From contig JACRGC010000009.1 in assembly GCA_016212475.1 (NCBI GenBank), positions 124,001 through 188,000 of the forward strand: a stretch of 64,000 nucleotides of DNA, in the 5' to 3' direction. This DNA comes from Microcaldota archaeon. Lineage in GTDB: Archaea > Micrarchaeota > Micrarchaeia > Norongarragalinales > SBBD01. This document shows, piece by piece, positions 1-9,785 of the stretch; the stretch's first letter is position 1; every line of letters begins with the position of its first letter. A program made the translations under genes and the position numbers. Below the pieces are notes generated by a model. That model had not been told where the DNA came from. It searched no databases and worked only from the letters and a program-made list of their open reading frames with translations.

Positions 1-2
1 GC

Positions 3-479
3 TCTGCCGAAATTGGAATATCCCTATGCATGGGCGATCCAACCGCTTACGAGAATGCGCATGCATTACTTCTAAAAAACCGCATGGAAATCTCCAAGGG
101 CATTGCATTTGCGAGGAAATCCGGGGAAGATATGGGCGCATTTTATTTTCTTGATGCACGGGGGGAAATTTCCGATTCAATAATTGGCACAGTTGCCGGA
201 AGCTATTACAATTCCGGAACATTCCAAAGGACCAAGCCCATAATTGCAATTTCAATAGATGAAAACGCAAACATCAAAGCCTCCAGCAGGGCATGGAAGG
301 GCCTTTCCGAAAAAGGGCTTGACCTTGGGCAGGTTATGAACAAGGCGTGCGCCCAAGTTGGCGGATTTGGCGGGGGGCATTCGGTTGCAGCCGGAGCATC
401 CTTCAAAAATGATGGCGAAACGCTTTCGAAATTCCTTATCGCCTGCAAAAAGGAGATAAAATTGCAAATAGGGATCTGA
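3..479 (+). CDS. DHH/RecJ-like phosphoesterase, C-terminal part (5' truncated by window edge)
   Basis: The frame is open from the first bases of the window, so the gene begins upstream; 158 codons remain. The C-terminal part carries the glycine-rich DHHA1 motif GGFGGGHSVAAGA, which in DHH-family phosphoesterases (RecJ-like nucleases, NrnA, archaeal GAN) binds the single-stranded nucleic acid or nucleotide substrate. The DHH metal-binding half is not in view, so nuclease versus small-molecule phosphodiesterase cannot be decided. The gene converges on dcd with about 95 bp between them. Confidence 0.72.
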   Translation, partial: SAEIGISLCMGDPTAYENAHALLLKNRMEISKGIAFARKSGEDMGAFYFLDARGEISDSIIGTVAGSYYNSGTFQRTKPIIAISIDENANIKASSRAWKGLSEKGLDLGQVMNKACAQVGGFGGGHSVAAGASFKNDGETLSKFLIACKKEIKLQIGI

Positions 480-573
480 AACTAAGAATTACCTATACTA
501 AAAATGCAAGCAAGGCCTCAAATAAAACCATTGCAATTCCAAGTCCGCCCAAAATTTTGCAATTCCTTAAAAA

Positions 574-1095
574 TCAGATCTTAATCCCTTTTTGCATCCT
601 GAATTTGCCGCTATATTTTTCATCGCCCGATGTCCCAAAAAAGCTCACCTGGCAAATCCTAGTTCCGGGCTTTAAAATCAGGGGCGCTGGCGAAAGGTTG
701 ACGATTTCCAAAACCTGAACGTTGTCGCTGCCCGGCTGTATAAGGCTGCTTGAAACATGAATCATAAGCCCAAGCCTTGCAAACCTGCTCCTTCCTTCAA
801 TCCTTCCTGCGATTTTTCCGGAAAGCCCTATTCTTTCTTTTGTGACCCCTAGCACAAATTGCGAGGGCTTCAAATGCAAAACATCGTGCCTTCCAAGAAC
901 TTTCTTAGTTGCATAGTTTTTAGGAAGGATTGTTTCTTCCCGAACAAAAATTGCCCTAGCCTTCTTGAAAATTACGAATTCATCCCCAAGCCGAAGATCA
1001 ATTGTCACTGCCCCAAGGGCTGTTTTTTCAAATGGGGTTATCCGGATTTCCTTTTTCCTAATCGCCCTTAGGATTTCAATCCTGCTAAGCATCAT
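574..1095 (-). CDS. dcd: dCTP deaminase / dUTPase-family enzyme
   Basis: A 173-residue trimeric dUTPase-fold protein. It carries the dCTP deaminase signature GRIEGRSRFARLGLMIHVSS followed by VLEIVN; in this family the Ser/Arg of the GRS motif and the Glu of the VLE motif are catalytic. The reaction is deamination of dCTP to dUTP for dTMP synthesis; some archaeal homologues also cleave dUTP to dUMP, which the sequence cannot exclude. The usual TA-G-IDPGW/F segment between the motifs reads SSSLIQPGSDNV, a divergent substrate loop. The ATG at 1095 was chosen over an upstream TTG because a TATA-like box (about 1114-1124) lies at leaderless distance. Confidence 0.86.
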   Translation of the reverse strand: MMLSRIEILRAIRKKEIRITPFEKTALGAVTIDLRLGDEFVIFKKARAIFVREETILPKNYATKKVLGRHDVLHLKPSQFVLGVTKERIGLSGKIAGRIEGRSRFARLGLMIHVSSSLIQPGSDNVQVLEIVNLSPAPLILKPGTRICQVSFFGTSGDEKYSGKFRMQKGIKI

Positions 1096-1169
1096 GGAAT
1101 TACAAATCAACCAGAATATAAAAAGCAGATCTTTTTTGATGGTTAATTAGTTGCTCAAAATCGCGTTTA

Positions 1170-4052
1170 TTATTTGCGCCTTTTTTGCTTGCTTTTTTTC
1201 GAAGGCCTTGCCTTTCCGGAAATTTTTTGAGTGGATTTTTCCAAAACCGCATCCGTTTTTTTCGTCTTTTGGGCATCTTCCTCATTTACCAAATCCGTTT
1301 CTTCCTCTTTTCCTTCTCCCATATCCTGCTCGGTTTGCAAATCTCCAAGTTCTGAATCTGGCATTTCCTCGTCTACAATTTCATTGCTCAAATCAGTTGC
1401 ATCGGCTTCATTTTCATCAATATTTTCCTTTTTCCCATCTATTTTTTCAAGCAATTTCTTCCTTCTTGAAACCACCAAATAAAGCGCAATTGCGCCCCCA
1501 ACAATTGCTGCAAGAAGCGGCCCAACTTTTGTTAGCGAAGCCGTAAACAACCCCGTTATGCTTCCGCTTTCCTTTTCCACTTCAATCCTTTTCCGATAAA
1601 TTTTGCCAGAAATTGCATCCTTGAAAACAAGCGTTTCGTTTCCGGATGTGATGTTTAGCCCAAGTTCGAATTCCTCGCCTGATTTCAATACGATTTCCTT
1701 CTCAGAAAAGCCAACCCCTTCAAGCGAAGAAGGAATCAGCCTGGCATTCAAATCCCCCTTGTTCTTGATTTTGATTGAAGTTTCAAATCCATCGGCGGTT
1801 TTTAGGATTTCGCCCTGCATAAATTCCATGGATGCTTCCGTTGCCTCAAATTCCACTTCCTTTTCGGAAAATCCCTCCTTTGCATAAATGCCAATCCTTG
1901 TTTTGATCTTTTCATCAGTCCCTTCGACCTTTGCCAAGATTTCAATTTCCTTTGTTTCGCCAGATTCCAAATCAAACGGCTTTTGTTCCAAAATTGCAAT
2001 TCCTTGCGAAAAGAACACGTTGATCGATGTGAGCTTTTCTTGCCCAAGGTTCCCAACTGTTATTTTCAGGGGTGTTTCGGCATCCCGTTCCAGGGTTTTT
2101 GGCAATTGCAGTTTTCCAAAATCTATTTTTGCCTGCGTATTTTTTTCAATTGCAATTACCTGCACCTTGAATTCCTCGACCCTATTTAGGTATTTTCCCC
2201 TAACCTCCAAGGCAAATGGAAATTCCCTCAGTTCCTCGTTGAGGGGCGGGGCAAAATAGATCAGCGCCTCTTCCGTTGTTCCTGGAAGTATTGAAACGCT
2301 CGATGGCGTAATGTATGCCCAGCTTGGCTTGTTTTTCAAAAACAATTCGACATTTTCCCTAAACCTTCCATTATTTTTTATTTTGACCGTAAAGCTTTTT
2401 CCAATGCCGGCGCCTGTTTTCTTTGCTTTTTCCTGCGAAATCACTTCCAATGCATGGCAAACGCCTACTGGAAGGACGTTCACATTCACATCCGCAAATT
2501 CCTCGCTTTGGACTCCAAGGGATCTGAAACTGATCTGGTAATTGCCCTCCTTTGCGCTATCCTTTGCTAAAAATTCAAATTCAATTTCCTTCTTTTCCTG
2601 CGATTTTAGCCTAAACGCCTCAACTCCTAGGAATTTTCCGCTTAATCCTTCCGGAACAATTGATGATACAATAAACGAATCTTCCTTAGTTCCCTTGTTC
2701 GTATTTGTTATTTTTACCTTCCTTGATTCACCGGCGCAAATTTCAACGCTTGGAGCATCCACCCGAAGCGCAGTTGCGTAGCAATCCTCCACCTTTACAA
2801 TTGTTTTTCCCATTGATGATGCGTACGGGCTTTTTGCAGATATTTCCAAATCATAACTCCCTGCTGCCAATGCATCCGAAATCTTGATCGTGAAATTGGC
2901 TGAAGAGTTCTTTTGCACATTCACTTCTGATGCCTGCAACTTGCCAATGCCGCTATTCAATGAAAGCAAATACCCGCTTGCATCCCCTAGGTTCACAACC
3001 TTTCCGGAAATGCTTTTTTCCTCGCCTTGGCAAACCCTTATGCCCTGGGTCATCTCAATCCTTGCTGCATAATTTTGCACAACGCGGATTTTTGCCGAAA
3101 CGGAATATTCCTTTTGGAATTTTTGGGATTTAAGCGAAATTTTGCAATCAAACTCGCCCACATTTTCAAGTTTTGGCTCGAAAAGCACCCTGATTGATTT
3201 CCTCTCAAGGCTTCCTAGGGAAATTTTTGCCTCCGAAACTTTTGCAAACGCTGGGCAATTTGAGGAGATCGAGTATTCGTCAGCGGTTTTTTGGTTGTCA
3301 ATGAAAATATCCCAATAAGCATTTTGCATTGCCTGTATTTCTATCTGATTTAGCGCAGTTACCCTGGCTCCATCGCACCTTTTGATCTCAATTGTTGCCA
3401 AAACTTCCCTGCTGTTCGATCCGCAGCTATACGTGCTTTGCGAATTGATCTTGAAATTTAGCATCCCTTGCGCATAAAGGGTTGCAGGCACATTCAATGT
3501 GATCGTTGCTCTTCCTTGCGAATACGGCTCTAATGGGAATTTGCTCCTAGTAATCGTGTATGTTGAAGGATCCAAATCAGTTGATAGGGTAAAATTCTGC
3601 TCCTCATTCCCCAGATTAATCACTGAAACATCAAACCTTGCAGCTTCGCCGTTGCAAACCTGCGTCTTATCCTGGCTAACCCTAAGCTCCATCAAATTGC
3701 AATTTTGGATGTTTATTGCCCCGATCGCATTTGCAGTATCTCCCCTAACGCTAGTTGCAATCACCTTGTATTCGTGGATTCCAGGGTTTAGACAAACTGG
3801 CGATAAATAAACGTTGAATTTTTCGAACCCATATCCTTGCAAATCAAGGGTTGGTGAAACAAACGCCGAAAGCCCCTCATCGCTTTCAATTCTCAAATTG
3901 AAAATATCATCCAAGGATTTGGTGTTCTCCAAAATCCCCGATATTCTCAATTGGTCGGTTGCGCATGCATTGATTTGGTTTTCATCCAGCCTAATTGAAG
4001 CTGCGCTAACAAACGAAACCAAGGCTATTAGGAAAAAAATCTGTATTTTCAT
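1170..4052 (-). CDS. large secreted, C-terminally anchored Ig-like (NEW3/CARDB-type) surface protein
   Basis: 960 residues if translation starts at the ATG at 4052, which places a clean signal peptide (MKIQIFFLIALVSFVSA) at the N-terminus; a longer start at 4103 would put 17 polar residues before it. The body is a string of beta-sandwich repeats of about 100-120 residues, each opening with phrases such as VCNGEAARFDVSVINLGNE, VCQGEEKSISGKVVNLGD and ICAGESRKVKI. These resemble archaeal NEW3/CARDB adhesion modules, and the paired cysteines suggest disulfides. One membrane helix lies near residues 837-860, followed by a 100-residue cytoplasmic tail, acidic then very basic (ends KKSKQKRRK). It lies 37 nt behind the giant surface protein and is probably co-transcribed. 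Specific function is unknown. Confidence 0.8.
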   Translation of the reverse strand: MKIQIFFLIALVSFVSAASIRLDENQINACATDQLRISGILENTKSLDDIFNLRIESDEGLSAFVSPTLDLQGYGFEKFNVYLSPVCLNPGIHEYKVIATSVRGDTANAIGAINIQNCNLMELRVSQDKTQVCNGEAARFDVSVINLGNEEQNFTLSTDLDPSTYTITRSKFPLEPYSQGRATITLNVPATLYAQGMLNFKINSQSTYSCGSNSREVLATIEIKRCDGARVTALNQIEIQAMQNAYWDIFIDNQKTADEYSISSNCPAFAKVSEAKISLGSLERKSIRVLFEPKLENVGEFDCKISLKSQKFQKEYSVSAKIRVVQNYAARIEMTQGIRVCQGEEKSISGKVVNLGDASGYLLSLNSGIGKLQASEVNVQKNSSANFTIKISDALAAGSYDLEISAKSPYASSMGKTIVKVEDCYATALRVDAPSVEICAGESRKVKITNTNKGTKEDSFIVSSIVPEGLSGKFLGVEAFRLKSQEKKEIEFEFLAKDSAKEGNYQISFRSLGVQSEEFADVNVNVLPVGVCHALEVISQEKAKKTGAGIGKSFTVKIKNNGRFRENVELFLKNKPSWAYITPSSVSILPGTTEEALIYFAPPLNEELREFPFALEVRGKYLNRVEEFKVQVIAIEKNTQAKIDFGKLQLPKTLERDAETPLKITVGNLGQEKLTSINVFFSQGIAILEQKPFDLESGETKEIEILAKVEGTDEKIKTRIGIYAKEGFSEKEVEFEATEASMEFMQGEILKTADGFETSIKIKNKGDLNARLIPSSLEGVGFSEKEIVLKSGEEFELGLNITSGNETLVFKDAISGKIYRKRIEVEKESGSITGLFTASLTKVGPLLAAIVGGAIALYLVVSRRKKLLEKIDGKKENIDENEADATDLSNEIVDEEMPDSELGDLQTEQDMGEGKEEETDLVNEEDAQKTKKTDAVLEKSTQKISGKARPSKKSKQKRRK

Positions 4053-4089
4053 ATGGTAATTCCTGCCTGTTTTTTTAGGGAAGGTCCTT

Positions 4090-7000
4090 TCAATCCTCCT
4101 CATCTTCGTTTGATGGCATCAAATCGATTTTTTCATCAATCGAAGGATCCTCCCAATCCTTCCCAACATCAAACCTGATTTTGGACTTTTTGCCATCCCC
4201 TCCGCTTCCTTCCCATTTTACTTTTTTTGAGAACTTTTCCTCATTCAACGAGAATTCCCCTTTTTCAGAGCCGATTTCATCGCCGATGCTTTGGAGTTTT
4301 TTGCTTACGTTCCCATCAGCATCAGCTGATGTCTGCTCGTCCGATTCCCTTTTCCCAAAAAACGTGTAAAGCGCAAGCGCAGCCAAAATCAAAAGGATCC
4401 CAATTGCAATCCCTCCTGTGTTTCCAAGGAATGTGAACAGCCCGCTGAACAAGCCAATTTTTGAGAATTCAACTACCAATGGCGAAGAATACCTCCTTCC
4501 ATCATTGCTTCTTAATTGAATTTCTCCTTCGTAACTTTTGGCTTCGAATTCCTTTGCGGTCAAATTCGCTGAAAAGTTAAGCGCTTTTCCTGGCTTGATT
4601 TGTGCAAACCCCGGTTCAACTGCTACGCTCCAGTTCTCATCAAACCCAACCAAAAGGGCGCTAACCTGGATTGGCGCTTGTTCAAGGTTCCTAACCAAAA
4701 AGTTGACATTTGCAACCGCTGCGCCATCCGGTGTTTGCGAGTATGAAATTTCGCCAACATCCACCTCGACATTCAAACTGCCGCTTTCCGAGCCGATTTT
4801 CAAATCGAACTCCTTTGCAATTGTTTGAGAATCTAGCCTTATCACAATTTTTGGCCTATAATTCCCAATTGCTGCCCCATTTGCCTCAAGCCGCAGGTAA
4901 ATTGTCCTTTCGGATTTTGAATCCAAATCAAATGGCGGCACTTGATTTGCGCTAACCCCGTCTGGAAGATTTTCAAACAATGCAAGGAGCCCTGCAAGCT
5001 TGTAATCCCTGTTGTTCTTGATTGAAACCGCAATATTTGCCTTCCCGGTTGATGGCAATTGCGAAACAATCACTTTTTTGATTTCAAGGGAGTCCGGGCT
5101 CAAATCAGACGGTTCGATTGTTGGAGTCAATCCGCCTCCGGATACGGCGACCACAAGATTTTCGGTTTTCAAAAGCCTTCCGTTCGAATAATAATTCCCG
5201 TCATTGTTTGCATAATTATAATCGAAGAACTGCGATCCGAAGTTCACATTCCTATATTTCAAGGAAACGCCAGCAATATCGCCATCCTCGACAATCCCTT
5301 GCGAGGAAATGCTGCAATACGATGAATCCGATCCCACCTTTATTTCAGCGGATGTGCAACCAATCCCTCCGGCTGATGCCCCAACTGTGAACGTGCCTTT
5401 GGATGTGTATTCGCATGTTGCAAAGCAAGTCCCGCTCCTTCCATCGCAATCATCCGCAATTTCGGTGTTGCCATTCCCGCAGTAAACCGAAATTTCATCG
5501 CTTGGAATATCCTGCGGCAAGTCATAATACTTAACTTTTACATTAACCGAAGTATCTTCCCTGGCAAAGGATTCTGTTGAAATTGCGCATCCCCTGCTGT
5601 TTTCAGGAATTACGCGAATCTTGGTATCTTCGCATTTCTCATTCCCAACATTTGCATCAATCGTATATGAGCCAACATCATCGTATTTGCATGAAGCCGA
5701 GCATGAGGAGGATCCTTCATCGCAATTAAGAGAAACGGTTTTCCCATTCCCGCATTTTATGAATGCAGATCCGGTTCCGCCAGTTCCTCCGTAAATTACC
5801 CCTCCGCTTCCCCTTCCGGAATAAATTTTTATTGGCAGTGAATATCTTTTCGCATCGTTTCCAGCTGTTACCTTAATTGTTACTTTCTTTTCCTCATTTG
5901 CAGCCAGATAAAACGAGCTTTCGGATAGGCTAGTTGTTAGCGGCGAATCAACCCTTATGTAGAAATTATCCCCATACCTTCCCGAGTTCCTAATTGTGAG
6001 TGTTGAGAAGCTGGCTTGCCCCTTCCCAATATTCAATGTAGCTGGTGATAGGGAAGAATAAACAAGTGAACTTCCATAGCCGCTTCCTCCATTGTAGTAA
6101 TTCCCATCCCCGTTGTCGTACCTTCCACGTCCATTGTAGTGCCCCCTATAATCGCTTATGCAAATATCCTCTTCCATAGCAACTTGCGAACCCTTCTTCA
6201 AGACAAGCCGGACAATCGAATCGCCAAAGTCAAAATTATCCGCCATTATGTAAACCGTCCTGCTAGTGCCTTTTTTGAAGTTGTATAGCATGGATGGAGA
6301 AATTCTTGCATTCACATCATTTCCTTGCAAAATTACCGCATAATCTCCATCTGCAACATCATTATCGATGGTAATTGGATATTGCTCCCCTTTCCTAACA
6401 TCAATGCAGCTTCCGCCAACATCGGTTTCGAAACTCCCCCTATCCAAAACTTTAAGCGTAACAGTTGAAGTTGCATCCGAAAATGGCGAAAGCGCCCTAA
6501 GTGCAATTGTGTGCGATCCGCTTTTCGATGAATCAACATTTGCGCAAAATTCCAAATCCTCCCGAGTTTCCAGCGGGTTTATGTAGAACTGAGGCGCGTT
6601 GAATTCTCCTTCCAAATCAGACGAGTAGCTAAGTGTTACCGTGCCTTCGTTGTTTCCGCGATTCCTAACAAGCAAATCAAAGCAAACATTTTTCCCTGAA
6701 AATCCCTCCTTGTAATTCTGCTTTGGTTCGATGCTAAGCCCGCCTGGCACATTGAATGGAATGTCTATATTTTTTGCGCAATCCCCCGATCCCTTGATCG
6801 AAACCGTCCCAAAACTGTTTCCAATCACCCTATCTGGTGCAAACGCTAAAATCGAAATTGTCTGCGCTTCACTAGCCTGCAAAGTAATTGTGGTTGGCCC
6901 TTGCAAGAATAGCGCCGAACTGTATCCGATTGTAACTGTGTTCTCAAGATTCAAATTGTTTGTGATCTTGATTTGGTACAAAAGGGGCGAATGCGAATCC

Positions 7001-8889
7001 CCTGCATTTGGAGTCCTAACCAACTGCGCTGAAATATCGCACCCAACGCTTTTTAGGCAAACATTTGCAGTTGAAATTTTCCCCTTTGTTATTTGAACTG
7101 TTGTACTGGTTGGCAAATACCCTGATTTGGATGCCTCTATATTATATGCAAGCGGATCAAGTGCGACTTTAAGCTGGCCATTTGCATCCGTGAAATAATC
7201 ATTCTGGTTTTCAATTGAAATTTTTGCATGCGAAATAGCCTGCCCGCTTTCGCACGAGCTAACTTTTGCAAGCAAAGTTCCTGTGCTTTCAGAAGGGGCA
7301 ATCACTTGCAAATTAGCAGTTGAGCATGAAATCCCATTAACCGAACTTCTAACAATATAATTTGCAGGATATGCATTTTCATCGGAATATGCGCATGAAG
7401 CAATGCAAGTCCCTGAAACTGAATCAGTTGCAGTGCAACTTGCATCCTGAATTTGCCCATTTCCGCAAATAACCTTTGCAGTTGAGGCAGAATTTGCAAT
7501 TCCCTTATAATTGATTAAAACATTTGCAATTTCATTTGCCCTAACTTTTGCAGGGGTAACCGTTGTTGAACAATACCCATTTGGTGCAATGCATCTATTT
7601 CCGGATTCGACCTTTCCATCTAGGCATCCGCAAACATCGGCGCGATCAACCAAAAGCCCGCTATCGCAATACTTAGGTTTGCTATTTGAGCATGTTCCAA
7701 ACAAGGTCCCATCCGAACATTTATCGGAAGTTTTTTCACTGACCTTTACAGTTGCAGGAGAGCAGGAAGTTCCTAAAGCCGATGCAACTGCGCTAAAGCT
7801 TCCAATTGTTTGGTAATTGCAAAAAACCGAACAGCTTCCGGATTTTTCAAAGCAATCAACTGCGTTTTTTGAAACTCCATTTCCGCAATCAACTGAAATC
7901 GTGTTTGGAGCGCTTTTCAAATCATAATAATTAACCGTTAGAATCGAGCTATCCCCCTTCAGTACAGCTCCTGGAGTAGCAGTAAGTGCGCATTTTGGCC
8001 TAGGAATTGGAGTTGTAATTGGAGTACTTGTTGGGTAAGGAGTTGCCTGCGGGTTGTATGTTGGATAATATGTTGGGTTGTAACCTGCTCCATAATTTCC
8101 TTCAACTGAAACCGCGCTTCCACCGCAGCTAACATATCCTGAATACGCCCTTGGATAAAATAGTCCTTGGTAAGTATAATGGCAATATCCGTAAAAATTA
8201 TTTGCCCCATAGCCGTTTCTATAAGCAGTTGTAACCGAACCATCCCCGCAATCAACCTGGATGGAATATGGCGCAATTCCAAAGTAATAAACACTAATTG
8301 GGGCAAGTTCCCCAACCTGCGCAAAATATGGCGAACTCACATAGCAATAATCACTGCCGCCGTAGTAATCATAATAACTATCTAAATAGTAGCTTCCTGA
8401 ATCGTATTGATATCCGCAATCCGAAAAGCAATATTCGTTGCTTGAGCAAATCCCATCCCCGCAAACCGGATAGCTAGGTTCTGGGTTTCCATACCAATTT
8501 GGCTCTTGCGGGTTGTAGGTTGGTTCGTATGGGGAATAAGTTGGATTTGGATATGTTGGCTCATATGGTTGATAATACCCATTTTGGCAAATCCATCCAG
8601 CTTTGTAAATTCCATCGTAATCTTCCCTTCCAGGAATGCAAATTGGCAATTCCCCATTTGGGCAAGCATCCGGATGGAATTGATATGCAGGGCAAGTTAG
8701 CGCTCCATTAGTCCTATCTGCGCAATCAATTGCCGGATCTCCCCCTGAAGGATCGTTGTTGATCCTATCAAGGCAACTTAGCGGTGGATAATTGGAATTA
8801 TCCCCAGATGGCGATTTTTCAAGCGCGCTTGCACTCATTGCCAAACTTGCAAAAATTAAGATGAATAAGCCTAGGTTCAACCCTTTCAT
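4090..8889 (-). CDS. giant C-terminally anchored surface protein with repeated Cys-rich PKD-like modules
   Basis: 1599 residues. It has an N-terminal signal peptide (hydrophobic LGLFILIFASLAMSASA), Tyr/Pro-rich repeats near residues 105-145 and 270-300 (EPTYPNPTY-like), and at least five modules of about 80-100 residues built on a CGNG...C...GxCxxxCxY core (for example VDCGNG, VICGNG, KCGNG, VYCGNG). NEW3-like beta domains, a Gly/Tyr-rich stretch, one membrane helix near residues 1492-1512 and an 87-residue charged cytoplasmic tail ending SNEDEED follow. It is the first gene of a two-gene surface operon with a strong promoter. A role as surface-layer, sheath or adhesin protein is inferred from architecture; no enzymatic motif is visible. 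The start is supported by a G-rich ribosome binding site (8894-8900). Confidence 0.82.
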   Translation of the reverse strand: MKGLNLGLFILIFASLAMSASALEKSPSGDNSNYPPLSCLDRINNDPSGGDPAIDCADRTNGALTCPAYQFHPDACPNGELPICIPGREDYDGIYKAGWICQNGYYQPYEPTYPNPTYSPYEPTYNPQEPNWYGNPEPSYPVCGDGICSSNEYCFSDCGYQYDSGSYYLDSYYDYYGGSDYCYVSSPYFAQVGELAPISVYYFGIAPYSIQVDCGDGSVTTAYRNGYGANNFYGYCHYTYQGLFYPRAYSGYVSCGGSAVSVEGNYGAGYNPTYYPTYNPQATPYPTSTPITTPIPRPKCALTATPGAVLKGDSSILTVNYYDLKSAPNTISVDCGNGVSKNAVDCFEKSGSCSVFCNYQTIGSFSAVASALGTSCSPATVKVSEKTSDKCSDGTLFGTCSNSKPKYCDSGLLVDRADVCGCLDGKVESGNRCIAPNGYCSTTVTPAKVRANEIANVLINYKGIANSASTAKVICGNGQIQDASCTATDSVSGTCIASCAYSDENAYPANYIVRSSVNGISCSTANLQVIAPSESTGTLLAKVSSCESGQAISHAKISIENQNDYFTDANGQLKVALDPLAYNIEASKSGYLPTSTTVQITKGKISTANVCLKSVGCDISAQLVRTPNAGDSHSPLLYQIKITNNLNLENTVTIGYSSALFLQGPTTITLQASEAQTISILAFAPDRVIGNSFGTVSIKGSGDCAKNIDIPFNVPGGLSIEPKQNYKEGFSGKNVCFDLLVRNRGNNEGTVTLSYSSDLEGEFNAPQFYINPLETREDLEFCANVDSSKSGSHTIALRALSPFSDATSTVTLKVLDRGSFETDVGGSCIDVRKGEQYPITIDNDVADGDYAVILQGNDVNARISPSMLYNFKKGTSRTVYIMADNFDFGDSIVRLVLKKGSQVAMEEDICISDYRGHYNGRGRYDNGDGNYYNGGSGYGSSLVYSSLSPATLNIGKGQASFSTLTIRNSGRYGDNFYIRVDSPLTTSLSESSFYLAANEEKKVTIKVTAGNDAKRYSLPIKIYSGRGSGGVIYGGTGGTGSAFIKCGNGKTVSLNCDEGSSSCSASCKYDDVGSYTIDANVGNEKCEDTKIRVIPENSRGCAISTESFAREDTSVNVKVKYYDLPQDIPSDEISVYCGNGNTEIADDCDGRSGTCFATCEYTSKGTFTVGASAGGIGCTSAEIKVGSDSSYCSISSQGIVEDGDIAGVSLKYRNVNFGSQFFDYNYANNDGNYYSNGRLLKTENLVVAVSGGGLTPTIEPSDLSPDSLEIKKVIVSQLPSTGKANIAVSIKNNRDYKLAGLLALFENLPDGVSANQVPPFDLDSKSERTIYLRLEANGAAIGNYRPKIVIRLDSQTIAKEFDLKIGSESGSLNVEVDVGEISYSQTPDGAAVANVNFLVRNLEQAPIQVSALLVGFDENWSVAVEPGFAQIKPGKALNFSANLTAKEFEAKSYEGEIQLRSNDGRRYSSPLVVEFSKIGLFSGLFTFLGNTGGIAIGILLILAALALYTFFGKRESDEQTSADADGNVSKKLQSIGDEIGSEKGEFSLNEEKFSKKVKWEGSGGDGKKSKIRFDVGKDWEDPSIDEKIDLMPSNEDEED

Positions 8890-8926
8890 ACTATCCCCCC
8901 TTATGTTACTACTATTAAGTTACAAG

Positions 8927-8943
8927 AAGTATTTAAACCTTTT
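8927..8943 (-). promoter_or_regulatory. BRE/TATA promoter of the giant surface protein operon
   Basis: Reading the minus strand, a purine-rich BRE runs into the TATA box GGTTTAAATAC. It sits about 40-50 nt upstream of the ATG at 8889, which predicts a start near 8908 and a short leader containing the GGGGGG ribosome binding site. This is among the best matches to an archaeal TATA box in the window. Confidence 0.7.
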
Positions 8944-8947
8944 GACA

Positions 8948-9033
8948 CCTCTAGGGAACCTAGGTTCCCTACTCGTGCCACGCAGACTTTGTGTCCGCTA
9001 AGCCGCATAATTGATTCTACGGTCGCCTCTACC
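8948..9033 (-). repeat. promoter-proximal repeat element, copy A
   Basis: This stretch shares conserved blocks with 22847-22930 at matching spacing: CCTCTAG at one end, CCGCATAATTGA about 53-55 bp further, then CGGT(C/T)GCCTC. Both copies directly abut the upstream side of a TATA box on the minus strand. The rest of the roughly 335-bp gene-free stretch 8890-9224 holds the promoter above, this element, and AT-rich sequence with the promoter of the next plus-strand gene near 9190-9203. Confidence 0.45.
8953..8970. promoter_or_regulatory. 18-bp perfect palindrome upstream of the surface-protein promoter
   Basis: The sequence AGGGAACCTAGGTTCCCT is its own reverse complement. It lies about 10-15 bp upstream of the BRE of the surface operon, a typical position for an activator or repressor dimer site. 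The regulator is unknown. Confidence 0.5.
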
Positions 9034-9224
9034 TTTCTAATCAATTTTACGAATTAATAGGATTTTACTGCTCTTTGCCATCATATGGATATAACTTGAT
9101 TTTTCCCAAAATAAAATCCTAATCTTCCAAACTTAACCCAAATTCAAAATTAATAATCGGCTCGAAACTCACAACCCCTTTTGGCAACCAAACTTTTAAT
9201 AACCTCCAAATTCAAATAATCTAT

Positions 9225-9413
9225 ATGTATTCTTATAATCATTCAAAAAAAGGCGGAATTTTCGGTCTGATTTCGAAAAAAGAATCAGCAACATTAGGCT
9301 CGTTGCTCTTTATTGCAGGAATTGCCGCATATGTGACTAATATTTTCGGTCTAGCCCCCTATTTCTTCCTATTTTTATTTGCAGGATTTGGGCTGCGGGT
9401 AATTTATAGCTGA
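9225..9413 (+). CDS. small two-helix membrane protein, unknown function
   Basis: 62 residues with a short basic N-terminus (KKGGIFGLISKKES) followed by two hydrophobic helices split around a short turn. No family is recognised. A TATA-like CTTTTAATAA about 28 bp upstream of the ATG suggests a leaderless transcript. It is followed 5 bp later by another small membrane protein, so the two probably form a unit. Confidence 0.55.
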   Translation: MYSYNHSKKGGIFGLISKKESATLGSLLFIAGIAAYVTNIFGLAPYFFLFLFAGFGLRVIYS

Positions 9414-9418
9414 TTTCC

Positions 9419-9661
9419 TTGAAAAACAAAATTGCCGCCGAATTTAGGCACAAACGGCTTATTTCATTGCTCCAAATATTAAGCGCCTTTACTGGTACCT
9501 TATTGCTTGCTTTGGTTGGATATTATTTTTCCCAAGTTTCAGATAAGGGAATAATATTCCAATTGATAGTGTTTACCTCTACAATTGGCCTTTTCCTTCT
9601 GATGTTTTTGAACGAAAGCATCCGTGAAATTGAAGACCAATTCGGATGGGATAACAATTAA
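9419..9661 (+). CDS. small membrane protein, unknown function (TTG start)
   Basis: 80 residues beginning at TTG, with a basic N-terminal stretch (KNKIAAEFRHKR), two membrane helices near residues 15-38 and 47-66, and an acidic end (ESIREIEDQFGW). Only 5 bp separate it from the preceding small membrane protein, which supports co-translation. No ATG exists at the frame start, so the TTG is the least certain point. Family not recognised. Confidence 0.5.
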   Translation: MKNKIAAEFRHKRLISLLQILSAFTGTLLLALVGYYFSQVSDKGIIFQLIVFTSTIGLFLLMFLNESIREIEDQFGWDNN

Positions 9662-9785
9662 AAACATGTTCTACCATAGCATTATACTAATTCAAGGGAA
9701 AGCATAGTAAAGATCTAAAGTCTAATTCTATTATTTAACTTAGAATGAAAGTAAACAAAACAGCCAAAAATTTGGTTCAATATGC

